Assembly (NCBI GenBank): GCA_917880885.1
Contig: OU862913.1
Coordinates: 43,805,460-43,869,459 of the forward strand
Length of the DNA: 64,000 nt
Direction: 5' to 3'
Source: Limnephilus marmoratus
Lineage: Eukaryota > Arthropoda > Insecta > Trichoptera > Limnephilidae
Shown here: positions 61,701 through 64,000 of the stretch, piece by piece
Layout: each line of letters starts with the position of its first letter
Position numbering within the stretch: position 1 is the stretch's first letter
Translations under genes and position numbers: made by a program
Notes under the pieces: model-generated
Seen by the model: the letters and a program-made list of their open reading frames with translations, nothing else
The model's database searches: none
Told to the model about the DNA's origin: nothing

Positions 61701-62768
61701 GCGGGGCAGCGGGGGGGGGCGGAACAGATAATCCGCCGGAATTTGATAGAAATTATTTAATATTTAAAAAAATGGTAATGCGATATTATTTTTTTAAATG
61801 CAGATCGATAACCAAATAGTTTTTCTAGGATTACCTAAATTATTGAGTATGTGATTTAAAAAACAACTTAGATACAGCGTAAAACCCTCGTTAGTGTAAG
61901 TCCATTACCCCGGTCCGGGGAGGAAGTGTTAAGCCGCAATAAAGCAGTTTCAGGTCAACGGGTTATTTTAATTTTAATTTAGATCCATCAAAATGCTTTC
62001 TTTTAAAATTTTATATCTTTGTATTTATATTTCACCACATTTTCATAATAAATATTGTAAAATTAATTTTTAATTTATAATCATAAATAATTGTTTAAGT
62101 AGCCTCTAAAATCATTAATATTAAAATCTTTCATGGCGTTTATTTTATAGTTAAAAACACAAATAAAATTGCCCATATACATACGTACTACACATTTGAT
62201 ATACTCGTATAAAACAATTTTTTAGTTTGGTGGTGAATTTTGGCCTAAAATCCATATAATATTCCTCCACACAAAAGATAAGAAGATGAGGAAGACTTGT
62301 GCCACATTTACTATACATAGAGATCTGTGTACACACTTTATATAAAGTGGTCGGACGGCAATGCTTTCCCGTTCATTCAAGTAGGACCAGGCGTAAAAGG
62401 TAGAACTACCCCTCCCGCCGGAAACGTGTTGAAAATCCGATGAAAAAATGCACTAATTTATAATCTGCCATTTGGAGTGTGTTTACCTTATTACTTTATT
62501 ACCGCCCTTGAGGTGATTTTTCACAAAAACGGCGCTCTACAAATTATCCAATTATTATTATTATTATTACTTTATTTGTTCTCAGGGCTGGTATAGCGGT
62601 TCCCCGTTGATTTTACCAAACAGCAACAGGGTGGCCTGCACCCACCTACTGGTGGGGTTAAATTCCGATGGTATCCTTTCACCCTGCATATACACCGCCA
62701 CCCGCATATCCGCCTTCATACCCTGGATAGAGGGTATCGTGTGGCATGAAAGCGGTGATGTTTTCTAG
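28667..62768 (+). CDS. Multi-clip-domain serine protease homologue (SPH), 20 recognised exons, 5' end missing
   Basis: Twenty GT-AG exons join in one frame to about 694 residues ending in TAG at 62766-62768. Order: seven clip domains (two exons each), a linker exon, then a chymotrypsin-fold domain on five exons. The clip signature is Cys1, Cys2 in a GVC context, Cys3 in an NC/KC context, Cys4 in ICALE-like, and Cys5-Cys6 in IVCC. Clip proteins are secreted haemolymph factors in melanisation, Toll signalling or development; non-catalytic members act as cofactors. Here the catalytic His is replaced, so no proteolysis is expected. Drosophila masquerade (five clips plus a dead protease domain) is the closest architecture I know; orthology is not claimed. 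Exon 1 starts in phase 1, so at least one upstream exon with a signal peptide is missing; I could not find it in the window. Introns range from 79 nt to 9.3 kb and are full of mobile elements. Confidence 0.9.
29234..29342 (+). CDS. SPH exon 2: clip A, second half plus linker
   Basis: Acceptor tttttag, donor GAAG|gtactt, 109 nt. Reads [15 protein letters not shown], supplying Cys4 and the adjacent Cys5-Cys6 pair. About 20 linker residues follow with an extra, unpaired Cys (RCQAN). It is about 50 nt longer than the equivalent exons of clips B-F. Phase 0 in, phase 1 out. Confidence 0.85.
29423..29526 (+). CDS. SPH exon 3: clip B, first half
   Basis: 104 nt, acceptor ttgaag, donor GAG|gtactg, after an intron of only 80 nt. 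Reads [15 protein letters not shown], then NC, then [12 protein letters not shown]. Cys1-Cys3 are present. Confidence 0.9.
30440..30500 (+). CDS. SPH exon 4: clip B, second half
   Basis: 61 nt between tttacag and GAAG|gtatag. Reads [20 protein letters not shown] and supplies Cys4-Cys6. The intron just upstream ends in a block (aatcataatgaagactaa) also found before exons 8 and 12. Confidence 0.9.
30580..30683 (+). CDS. SPH exon 5: clip C, first half
   Basis: 104 nt, acceptor ttttgcag, donor CAG|gtgaag, after a 79-nt intron. Reads [15 protein letters not shown], then TKC, then [14 protein letters not shown]. Together with clip A it forms a distinct clip subtype. Confidence 0.9.
30768..31241 (+). 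mobile_element. SINE C copy, full length, in SPH intron 5
   Basis: Starts caatttgggaggtgggtaag and ends tgtggagccaatgtaaaaaa. Confidence 0.88.
31380..31860 (-). mobile_element. SINE C copy, opposite orientation, in SPH intron 5
   Basis: Starts with the tail complement ttagctccatacaggaggcc and ends ggcggtacccacacccgct. It faces the copy at 30768 across 138 bp. Confidence 0.85.
31925..31979 (+). CDS. SPH exon 6: clip C, second half
   Basis: 55 nt, acceptor attttcag, donor GAAG|gtataa. Reads [19 protein letters not shown]. Two residues shorter than the 61-nt version of this exon. The preceding intron holds two SINE C copies in opposite orientation. Confidence 0.88.
32256..32359 (+). CDS. SPH exon 7: clip D, first half
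   Basis: 104 nt, acceptor ttgaag, donor CAG|gtacta. Reads [15 protein letters not shown], then AKC, then [12 protein letters not shown]. Its roughly 150-nt upstream intron flank is repeated before exons 9, 11 and 13. Confidence 0.9.
32583..33000 (+). pseudogene. LINE reverse-transcriptase C-terminal remnant in SPH intron 7
   Basis: [20 protein letters not shown] and, after a frame change, [25 protein letters not shown] match the D-I-RQRR and YNNxxRxLxxLPRxCSAS blocks of insect LINE proteins. Confidence 0.65.
33430..33540 (+). mobile_element. tRNA-like SINE head in SPH intron 7
   Basis: gtcagtagcacaggggatga, then box B-like gagttcgattgtcgg. A different family from SINE A/B. Confidence 0.45.
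33652..33712 (+). CDS. SPH exon 8: clip D, second half
   Basis: 61 nt, acceptor tttttcag, donor GAAG|gtacgg. Reads [20 protein letters not shown], giving Cys4-Cys6. The intron before it carries a LINE RT remnant and a tRNA-like SINE head. Confidence 0.9.
34115..34405 (+). pseudogene. Penelope-like reverse-transcriptase remnant in SPH intron 8
   Basis: Reads [36 protein letters not shown], a stop and frameshift, then [23 protein letters not shown]. This is the GxAMGSPLSPVLAE...YVDDIL...FTxExE...NFLDL pattern of Penelope-like elements. The catalytic YVDD is YVDE. Confidence 0.7.
34685..34788 (+). CDS. SPH exon 9: clip E, first half
   Basis: 104 nt, acceptor ttgcag, donor CAG|gtaccg. Reads [15 protein letters not shown], then ATC, then [12 protein letters not shown]. 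All three cysteines are present. Confidence 0.9.
34860..36590. other. SPH intron 9, AT-rich
   Basis: 36100-36310 is a relative of 38040-38290 in intron 11 (acaacaagattg, ccttgac, cattggcaa(a/g)ttagtccc). The remainder is unassigned. Confidence 0.6.
36597..37078 (+). mobile_element. Helitron-like element with purine-rich core in SPH intron 9
   Basis: Starts in tctatctatctatataaata, contains ctccgaacgactgcaccaaa and caataggtggcacgtgag, then about 200 bp of G/A-rich sequence, and ends gcaacgcatgccgggaacca. Same family as 59333-59600 (opposite strand). Confidence 0.6.
37184..37244 (+). CDS. SPH exon 10: clip E, second half
   Basis: 61 nt, acceptor tttcag, donor GAAG|gtacgg. Reads [20 protein letters not shown]. 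Cys4-Cys6 are kept, though the usual ICALE context is TCDVG here. Confidence 0.88.
37554..37657 (+). CDS. SPH exon 11: clip F, first half, Cys2 lost
   Basis: 104 nt, acceptor ttgcag, donor CAG|gtactg. Reads [20 protein letters not shown], then C, then [12 protein letters not shown]. The second conserved clip cysteine (GVC in every other copy except GKC in clip C) is Tyr (codon TAC). Cys1 and Cys3 remain, and the frame and splice sites are intact. Confidence 0.88.
37720..38800. other. SPH intron 11, AT-rich, partly duplicated from intron 9
   Basis: Contains the 38040-38290 block and ends with the conserved aatcacaatgatgactaa stretch shared with introns before exons 4 and 8. Confidence 0.6.
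38807..38861 (+). CDS. SPH exon 12: clip F, second half, Cys4 lost
   Basis: 55 nt, acceptor tttttcag, donor GAAG|gtactg. Reads [19 protein letters not shown]. Cys4 (IC in the sister copies) is Gly (GGC instead of TGC). Cys5 and Cys6 are intact. In clip domains Cys2 pairs with Cys4, so this domain has lost both halves of one disulfide. Confidence 0.87.
39168..39271 (+). CDS. SPH exon 13: clip G, first half
   Basis: 104 nt, acceptor tttgcag, donor CAG|gtactg. Reads [15 protein letters not shown], then ANC, then [12 protein letters not shown]. Cys1-Cys3 are present. The last clip before the linker. Confidence 0.9.
39365..39490 (-). mobile_element. Degenerate relative of the G-tract element
   Basis: C-runs and gatctcacgtaattaatgta resemble the 25341-25614 element. 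It lies directly before SPH exon 14. Confidence 0.45.
39532..39646 (+). CDS. SPH exon 14: clip G, second half plus linker
   Basis: 115 nt, acceptor gcttacag, donor gtgagt. Reads [19 protein letters not shown], then a Pro/Leu-rich linker ending KAAD, with the next codon split after T. The tail adds an extra Cys. A degenerate C-tract element (39365-39490) ends about 40 nt before this exon. Confidence 0.87.
39660..40290. other. SPH intron 14, AT-rich
   Basis: No repeat or coding signal recognised. Confidence 0.5.
40292..40443 (+). CDS. SPH exon 15: linker and degenerate activation region
   Basis: 152 nt, acceptor ctctacag, donor TAT|gtaagt (phase 0 out). Begins [12 protein letters not shown], matching the K-C-x-E-Y stretch that usually precedes the catalytic domain of clip proteases. 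It ends [13 protein letters not shown] where active relatives read P-L-IVGG-T-E-A. The activation motif therefore appears as ITTT, which could not form the usual Ile-16 salt bridge. An additional undetected exon in the following 9.3-kb intron cannot be excluded, but phases 0/0 join directly. Confidence 0.75.
40510..40830 (-). mobile_element. SINE C copy, internally shortened
   Basis: atgcagtgtggagggccttt and ggtgttggttatccaacact mark its two ends. The middle is shorter than in the full copies. Confidence 0.75.
40815..40985 (-). mobile_element. LINE C-terminal scrap
   Basis: The complement contains [10 protein letters not shown] and DRVL-RSI in a broken frame, similar to 1-75. Confidence 0.35.
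41312..41989 (+). CDS. LINE ORF1 (coiled-coil RNA-binding-type protein), ends in TAG
   Basis: First in-frame ATG at 41312 gives 225 residues. The frame is open back to 41225, but without an earlier ATG. An N-terminal heptad-like helix ([20 protein letters not shown]) is followed by [13 protein letters not shown], typical of LINE ORF1 coiled-coil/RRM proteins, a Lys/Arg-rich middle with [19 protein letters not shown], and a Lys/Gln/Ser-rich tail. Such proteins bind LINE RNA and form the retrotransposition particle. The stop TAG (41987-41989) is followed at once by CAA CTA in the same open frame as ORF2. Confidence 0.8.
   Translation: MEEKFRILEEKYDKLQIKVENQEKRLYFLEKQARQRNIVFFGIDEKESSYLNLENTLVEFIKKHFDLNIERRDIQEIKRIGKKGERPRPIIVTFSNLGLKIDIFKQKITLKDTTYYIKEDYPRYVLNKRKELQEQIKIEREKGNTAIIKYDKLITLDRIGNTANKRNLSTSPESIHIQENKTKKNKQQQSDSKSKVTRSNSVTEGTIKPSMLNFLTNANTTNKNA
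41990..45004 (+). CDS. LINE ORF2: AP endonuclease plus reverse transcriptase, same frame as ORF1
   Basis: 1,004 codons are open from the codon after the ORF1 TAG to TAA at 45002-45004. The first ATG (42266) lies inside the endonuclease domain, after [11 protein letters not shown], which holds the catalytic Asn motif. Visible motifs: [34 protein letters not shown] and SDHRPIR (endonuclease); [55 protein letters not shown] and MNLSKTKIM (reverse transcriptase); and a C-terminal [10 protein letters not shown]...[11 protein letters not shown] block. No stops or frameshifts. The protein nicks target DNA and primes cDNA synthesis. Because no ATG precedes the endonuclease, readthrough of TAG or non-AUG re-initiation is needed for a full enzyme. 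Confidence 0.88.
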   Translation, partial: QLTPSLYTDTTNKQTSIKNTKNLPTRLVTEEDYDQNPPKIQNSNKSSTLKTSKNRTNLSRQLNILTYNVNTLSSHDRILELEECLSKINYDIMGISEVRRQGNKIEEHNTFILCYIGSTPGQYGVGFIINKSLKNNIESFIGTTERVATLNMNIEGIKISIIQVYAPTEKANEHEIDEFYKSIEKAFETAHTHIILMGDFNAKVGVPRENEYLAMKQYGNGKRNDRGQRLINFALEHGLTIINTCFKKKQNRRWTWRSPGGQYKNEIDYILSNHPKLFQNIEVLNLNYASDHRPIRCKIRLATQKKNRSNFTNNKTSQLKNKDEIRKYKESLSSLLLEPSSQPVGQENKPVQTSYDKIKKAIKQSLILAKPNTEENKKHKILQERTLILLKRRQELQKTKNKTRSLKNELSALYKLVNKYIKRDYAKYRQETIEKHLQLYGSSKRAYKELRTNRSWIEGLKTLNKDLHNRTDIVNTATEFYKKLYRDKARIITNKTETETVNCHSIQPIHETEVINSIKKLKFEKSPGSDNITNESLKHAYQILAEPLTELFNTILLSSETPVEWSEADIILIYKKGDPKNINNYRPISLLPNIYKLFSSIINNRLSSIIEAKQPVEQAGFRKGYSTIDHIHTIELIIEKYQEFQRPLYITFIDYQKAFDSVTHTSIWESLKEQEVPDKYINVIKSIYNNNKGRIKLETLGPAFYIERGVRQGDPLSPTIFIAILENIINKLDWSKTGLYIKGVYLSHLRFADDLILLSETANEMQSMIEALQQASAKVGLEMNLSKTKIMTNTQIRPITINGNPLEYVENYIYLGKRISFEKNSNIIEIERRVQQTWNKYWSLKEIFKSNLPITLKAKVMNSCLLPSLTYGSQTWKFTRQAKNRINKCQRGLERSMLNIKKIDKIRHTKIRDITKVTNALTFAQKLKWHWAGHVARMSDRRWTTRVTQWKGPSGKRGKGRPLARWEDDLKGSTGINWYSITQDRQKWASLEEAFTQTGVPVNS
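45152..45178. repeat. (TTA)n tail of the LINE
   Basis: Short trinucleotide tract at the 3' end of the element, directly before the right target-site duplication. Confidence 0.8.
45486..46473 (+). mobile_element. Helitron-like non-autonomous element carrying a hexanucleotide array
   Basis: Begins TCTAATATATAAAA after A and ends GGGTCAGCTAG before T, matching Helitron-type TC...CTAG ends inserted at AT. The text cctccgaaacggctggacca is typical of a widespread insect family. A 28-bp internal repeat (aagggtgttccactccgaag...) occurs at 45627 and 45748. The centre is (GGAGAG)n. Confidence 0.6.
45779..46362. repeat. (GGAGAG)97 perfect hexanucleotide array
   Basis: About 584 bp of uninterrupted 6-bp repeats. 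All six frames stay open or nearly so, which makes spurious poly-(Arg-Glu), poly-(Glu-Gly) and poly-(Pro-Ser) reading frames; it is not a gene. Confidence 0.97.
47418..47970 (+). mobile_element. SINE B copy split by another element
   Basis: Head gacggcctccgtggtcgagg at 47421 and body from about 47770 (gaccagatctgaaaagccag to gcagttgggac). The middle is foreign. Confidence 0.75.
47630..47725 (-). mobile_element. tRNA-like SINE inserted in SINE B
   Basis: The complement reads gtggctgagttagcaatgcg (box A) and cgtgttcgattcctaggctg (box B). Confidence 0.55.
48654..48856 (+). pseudogene. Tc1-like transposase C-terminal remnant
   Basis: In one frame: a TAG where Trp is expected, then [20 protein letters not shown], a stop, then a second block ending [20 protein letters not shown] and GHTSY before TAA. 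This matches the DLNPIEN...MPRRV...GGHTKY end of Tc1 transposases, with the third catalytic acidic residue in PIEN. Three in-frame stops show it is dead, and no N-terminal domain was recognised. Confidence 0.75.
48973..49410 (+). mobile_element. SINE C copy, full length
   Basis: taatttgggtggtgggtggg to gtgtggagatggagtatg followed by a T-run. Confidence 0.8.
49428..49690 (+). mobile_element. SINE B body
   Basis: tgcgacatgttccgaagtga to gcagtttggactcttgtgcg. No tRNA head. Confidence 0.75.
49784..49893 (+). CDS. SPH exon 16: protease-like domain, catalytic His region
   Basis: 110 nt, acceptor gttcccag, donor ATTGG|gtgagt; only phase 0 is open. Reads [19 protein letters not shown], then [18 protein letters not shown]. 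Aligned with CGGSLxSxxxVLTAAHC, Cys-42 is gone, TAAHC is CTAWA, His-57 is Trp and Cys-58 is Ala. The chain cannot act as a serine protease. Confidence 0.82.
49900..50960. other. SPH intron 16, AT-rich
   Basis: No recognised element before the inverted-repeat element at 50966. Confidence 0.5.
50966..51687. mobile_element. Inverted-repeat element, about 720 bp
   Basis: agtgtgcaattcacacgcgg at the left and its near-complement at the right. The inner arms also pair (caaatcacaacggtgctaaa with its complement at about 51420). Confidence 0.8.
51951..52425. mobile_element. piggyBac-like MITE with TTAA flanks
   Basis: TTAA|CCCCTCAGACC at the left and GGAGACCTGAGGGG|TTAA at the right. No transposase. 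Confidence 0.6.
52585..52743 (+). CDS. SPH exon 17: protease-like domain, Asp-102 region
   Basis: 159 nt, phase 2 in, donor AGA|gtaagt. Two in-frame acceptors six bases apart (tttcag at 52584 and ttccag at 52590) would add or omit Ser-Ser. Reads KVKFVGLGG, then [14 protein letters not shown], then [14 protein letters not shown]. The catalytic Asp (NDIALL) is kept. Confidence 0.85.
52976..53385 (+). mobile_element. SINE B copy
   Basis: Head gacggccttcgtggtcaagg, box B gcggattcgaattcggcat. Body to ggttgggagcagt. Confidence 0.8.
53400..53980. other. SPH intron 17 remainder, AT-rich
   Basis: No recognised element. cacctaaagggttaagg near 53870 resembles one piggyBac-like end. Confidence 0.5.
53988..54096 (+). 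CDS. SPH exon 18: protease-like domain, middle
   Basis: 109 nt, acceptor atttcag, donor AAG|gttaga. Reads [19 protein letters not shown], then [22 protein letters not shown] matches the conserved xRPxCLP segment; the usual GWG turn has become TSY. Confidence 0.83.
54190..54545 (-). mobile_element. LINE C-terminal scrap in SPH intron 18
   Basis: The complement contains [12 protein letters not shown] and [12 protein letters not shown], the EA...WRxxxSAYP pattern. Confidence 0.4.
54630..55010 (+). mobile_element. SINE B copy
   Basis: Head aagatctccatggtcaagtg, box B gcgggttcaaatcctgacg. Complete body. Confidence 0.78.
55180..55622 (+). mobile_element. SINE C copy, full length
   Basis: taatttgggaggcgggtatg to ctcctgtgaggggttaaaga. 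Confidence 0.85.
55728..55856 (+). CDS. SPH exon 19: protease-like domain, region before Ser-195
   Basis: 129 nt (43 codons, phase 0/0), acceptor atttcag, donor CCG|gtatgt. Reads [20 protein letters not shown], then [15 protein letters not shown]. This matches the VSQEEC and QICAG...DTCQ blocks. The position of specificity residue 189 falls on Gly rather than Asp. Confidence 0.85.
55870..56425. other. SPH intron 19, left part
   Basis: 56085-56280 and 56880-57080 are two copies of one sequence (cctgtataataat, gagacagagc(g/a)cgtgctaaatg), one on each side of the SINE C at 56429. Confidence 0.6.
56429..56842 (-). mobile_element. SINE C copy
   Basis: ttacattagctccacacagg to ggcggtacccatacccccct. 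Confidence 0.85.
57125..57190 (+). mobile_element. SINE B body scrap
   Basis: gatactctcagtatcaccct and gtggaagaccaccattc only. Confidence 0.6.
57200..58065. other. AT-rich intron sequence, nothing recognised
   Basis: No coding or repeat signal that I can support. Confidence 0.45.
58071..58685. mobile_element. piggyBac-like MITE
   Basis: TTAA|CCTTTAACTGCTGATG at the left and CACCTCAGCAGTTAAAG followed by TTTAA at the right. Inner ggccgctcaggccc and ggccgcacaggcc blocks. Confidence 0.5.
58690..59330. other. AT-rich intron sequence, nothing recognised
   Basis: No supported feature. Confidence 0.45.
59333..59600 (-). mobile_element. Helitron-like fragment
   Basis: Starts actagccgattcccggcatg (complement of a ...CTAG|T end), then a CT-rich core, then tgtgccacctattacaattt. 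Mirrors 36700-37078. Confidence 0.6.
59908..60312 (+). mobile_element. SINE B copy, full length
   Basis: Head gacggcctccgtagtccagt, box B gcgggttcgaacccggcatg. Body ends cttgtgcggtattcac. Confidence 0.88.
60721..60875. repeat. Inverted repeat with hammerhead-like arms
   Basis: Arms of about 65 bp (60721-60786 and 60809-60875) carry gttatgccgtgttacgctac and complement. The right arm reads CTGACGATGGACACTGCACG then CTGTCCGAAACG: a CTGANGA...GAAAC pattern with a 5-bp stem. Confidence 0.7.
60900..62580. other. AT-rich intron sequence before the last SPH exon
   Basis: Short G-run near 61713. Otherwise nothing recognised. Confidence 0.45.
62586..62768 (+). CDS. SPH exon 20: protease-like domain C-terminus and stop
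   Basis: 183 nt, acceptor tgttctcag, 60 codons plus TAG. Reads [18 protein letters not shown], then [18 protein letters not shown], then [14 protein letters not shown] and an eight-residue tail. SGSPL stands for SGGPL: a Ser is kept near position 195, but Asp-194 is Tyr, Gly-197 is Ser and one extra residue follows Cys-191. The preceding intron is 6.7 kb. Confidence 0.87.
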   Translation, partial: GWYSGSPLILPNSNRVACTHLLVGLNSDGILSPCIYTATRISAFIPWIEGIVWHESGDVF

Positions 62769-62853
62769 AACCTTGTTTCAGATCATTTTTTTAATATTAA
62801 TTAAAAAAAAAATAATATTTAATTGTTACACACCTTTATGCACAATGATATTC

Positions 62854-62942
62854 ATGATAAAATAACAAAATAGAGAGAAAAAAATTTGAACAATAATATT
62901 TATTGTTCAAATTTTTTTCTCTCTATTTTGTTATTTTATCAT
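62854..62942. repeat. Perfect inverted repeat, 42-bp arms, 5-nt loop
   Basis: Arms 62854-62895 and 62901-62942 are exact reverse complements around atatt. The hairpin lies 86 nt after the SPH stop codon. Confidence 0.95.
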
Positions 62943-63400
62943 CATATTGATTATAAAAAAAATAATTACATTTTCTTATAAAGTGTAAACACGATGTCCG
63001 GAAATGCGAAGTACATACGGGAAACTGATCTACCCATGTTTTCGATAAGAGTCAATGCTTTGAATAATTTATTTTTTAAAATTTAATTTTAAGATTTAAA
63101 TTTTTTCCATTTTTTCGGAAACTAAGTGTAAAAGTTCTGTTACAATAAACAGCTGATAATTAACCCCCGGCAACCAATTATTCTAAAAATTTACAAAATT
63201 TAAAAAATTTCAACTTTCAACGCGATTCCTCAAATAAAAAAAATTTGTTAACATAGTCTAATGCTATTGTGACAGATTCACCAGTTTCCCGTTTGTACTC
63301 TATGTGTCCGAACAACATGTATAGTTAGAGGTATGTAATTTAAATTATTGTGGAATGTACAAGTAGGTATTTCAAAACCATTTGAATTCTTTATAAATTA
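62943..63400. other. 3' flank of SPH, AT-rich
   Basis: Holds the AATAAA at 63144; nothing else. Confidence 0.5.
63144..63149 (+). promoter_or_regulatory. Possible polyadenylation signal AATAAA for the SPH gene
   Basis: First clear AATAAA downstream of the stop codon, about 375 nt away. If it is used, the perfect hairpin at 62854-62942 lies in the 3' UTR. AATAAA is common in AT-rich DNA, so this is weak. Confidence 0.25.
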
Positions 63401-63401
63401 C

Positions 63402-63738
63402 AATTTGGGAGGCGGGAATGGGTACCGCCGTCCCGGGAACCTTAACTGGATAACCAACACCTCTGCCATAGGTCACCCCAAGTAGTTCGCTACATTTGGT
63501 GATTTAGCAGGGGTGCCCGGGTTCATAGGGTGAGGTTTGTCTAGGTCTTGGAGGCGGATGACCAGGACACACTGAACCCCAGATTCTTACCCACCCCTTC
63601 AACCCTTTTCCTTCCCAGAACTATCCTCTCCTTCCTTTCCTTAAAAAACCCTCCACCCAGCATCCCCAAAGATGACATAGGCCCTGAGGGAAATTATTTT
63701 CCTCAAGGCCTCCTGCGTGGAGTTCATGTAAAAAAATT
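63402..63738 (+). mobile_element. SINE C copy, short subfamily
   Basis: caatttgggaggcgggaatg to gcgtggagttcatgtaaaaa. It has the same internal deletion junction (gcggatgaccaggacacact) as 2970-3252. Confidence 0.85.
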
Positions 63739-64000
63739 CTCACTTTTTAAAATTAAAAATATGTTCCTACACGTTTTAAAAAAGGAAAAATTATTTTCAT
63801 AATAATATTATTTCGCAAACAAAACATGAATACAACAACAGTGAGCAGAAAACATACCTCAATGGCAACTAGTCTTCTGAAAGTTTAACAAAAAAATGTT
63901 GAAATTCTCAATCTGTATGAGTTTTGTATCGATTGGTAGCCGTTCTGACCATATCTTTTTTTTTTTCACAAAATGGCGGCATGCTTCAAATTTTTTTTAA
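63739..64000. other. AT-rich end of window
   Basis: Nothing recognised. Confidence 0.4.

Overview
This is a piece of a eukaryotic, almost certainly insect, nuclear genome. The evidence is an intron-rich gene with GT-AG exons, very dense AT-rich repeats, several tRNA-related SINE families, and remnants of LINE, Penelope-like, Tc1/mariner, Helitron-like and piggyBac-like elements. The palindrome GTAGGTACCTAC recurs, as in some hemipteran and lepidopteran genomes. I would guess Hemiptera, but the sequence does not prove an order.

The only host gene I can support runs on the + strand from about 28.7 to 62.8 kb. It encodes a clip-domain serine protease homologue. Twenty exons (about 694 residues) can be read. 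Seven consecutive clip domains are each built from two exons; the first half is always 104 nt, and every two-exon module starts and ends in intron phase 1. A linker exon and five exons of a trypsin-like domain follow. That domain looks catalytically dead: the His-57 position is Trp, the Cys-42/Cys-58 pair is gone, the IVGG-like activation site reads ITTT and the GDSGGP motif is degraded. The sixth clip domain has lost Cys2 and Cys4, the partners of one clip disulfide. The 5' end (signal peptide, first exon) was not found.

Layout. 0-8.2 kb: repeat mosaic, including Helitron-like ends, 110-125 bp tandem repeats and a GC-rich repeated block. 8.2-22.7 kb: an irregular higher-order array of roughly 3.7-4 kb composite units, each with tRNA-like modules and a tRNA-headed SINE. 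It is interrupted by a TA-flanked MITE, an 11-copy 59-bp minisatellite and a 154-bp-arm foldback element. 22.7-28.6 kb: SINEs, a LINE 3' fragment, a G-tract inverted-repeat element and AT-rich DNA. 28.7-40.4 kb: the clip exons with repeat-laden introns. 40.4-49.8 kb: one long intron holding an apparently intact LINE (ORF1 and ORF2 in one frame, separated by a single TAG) and a nest of transposons with a 97-copy (GGAGAG) array. 49.8-62.8 kb: protease-domain exons. 62.8-64 kb: 3' flank with a perfect 42-bp hairpin and a SINE.

The two observations I find most worth follow-up are the LINE with TAG-CAA-CTA between its ORFs, which fits the UAG-CAR-YYA readthrough context, and the modular seven-clip pseudoprotease with its concerted disulfide loss.
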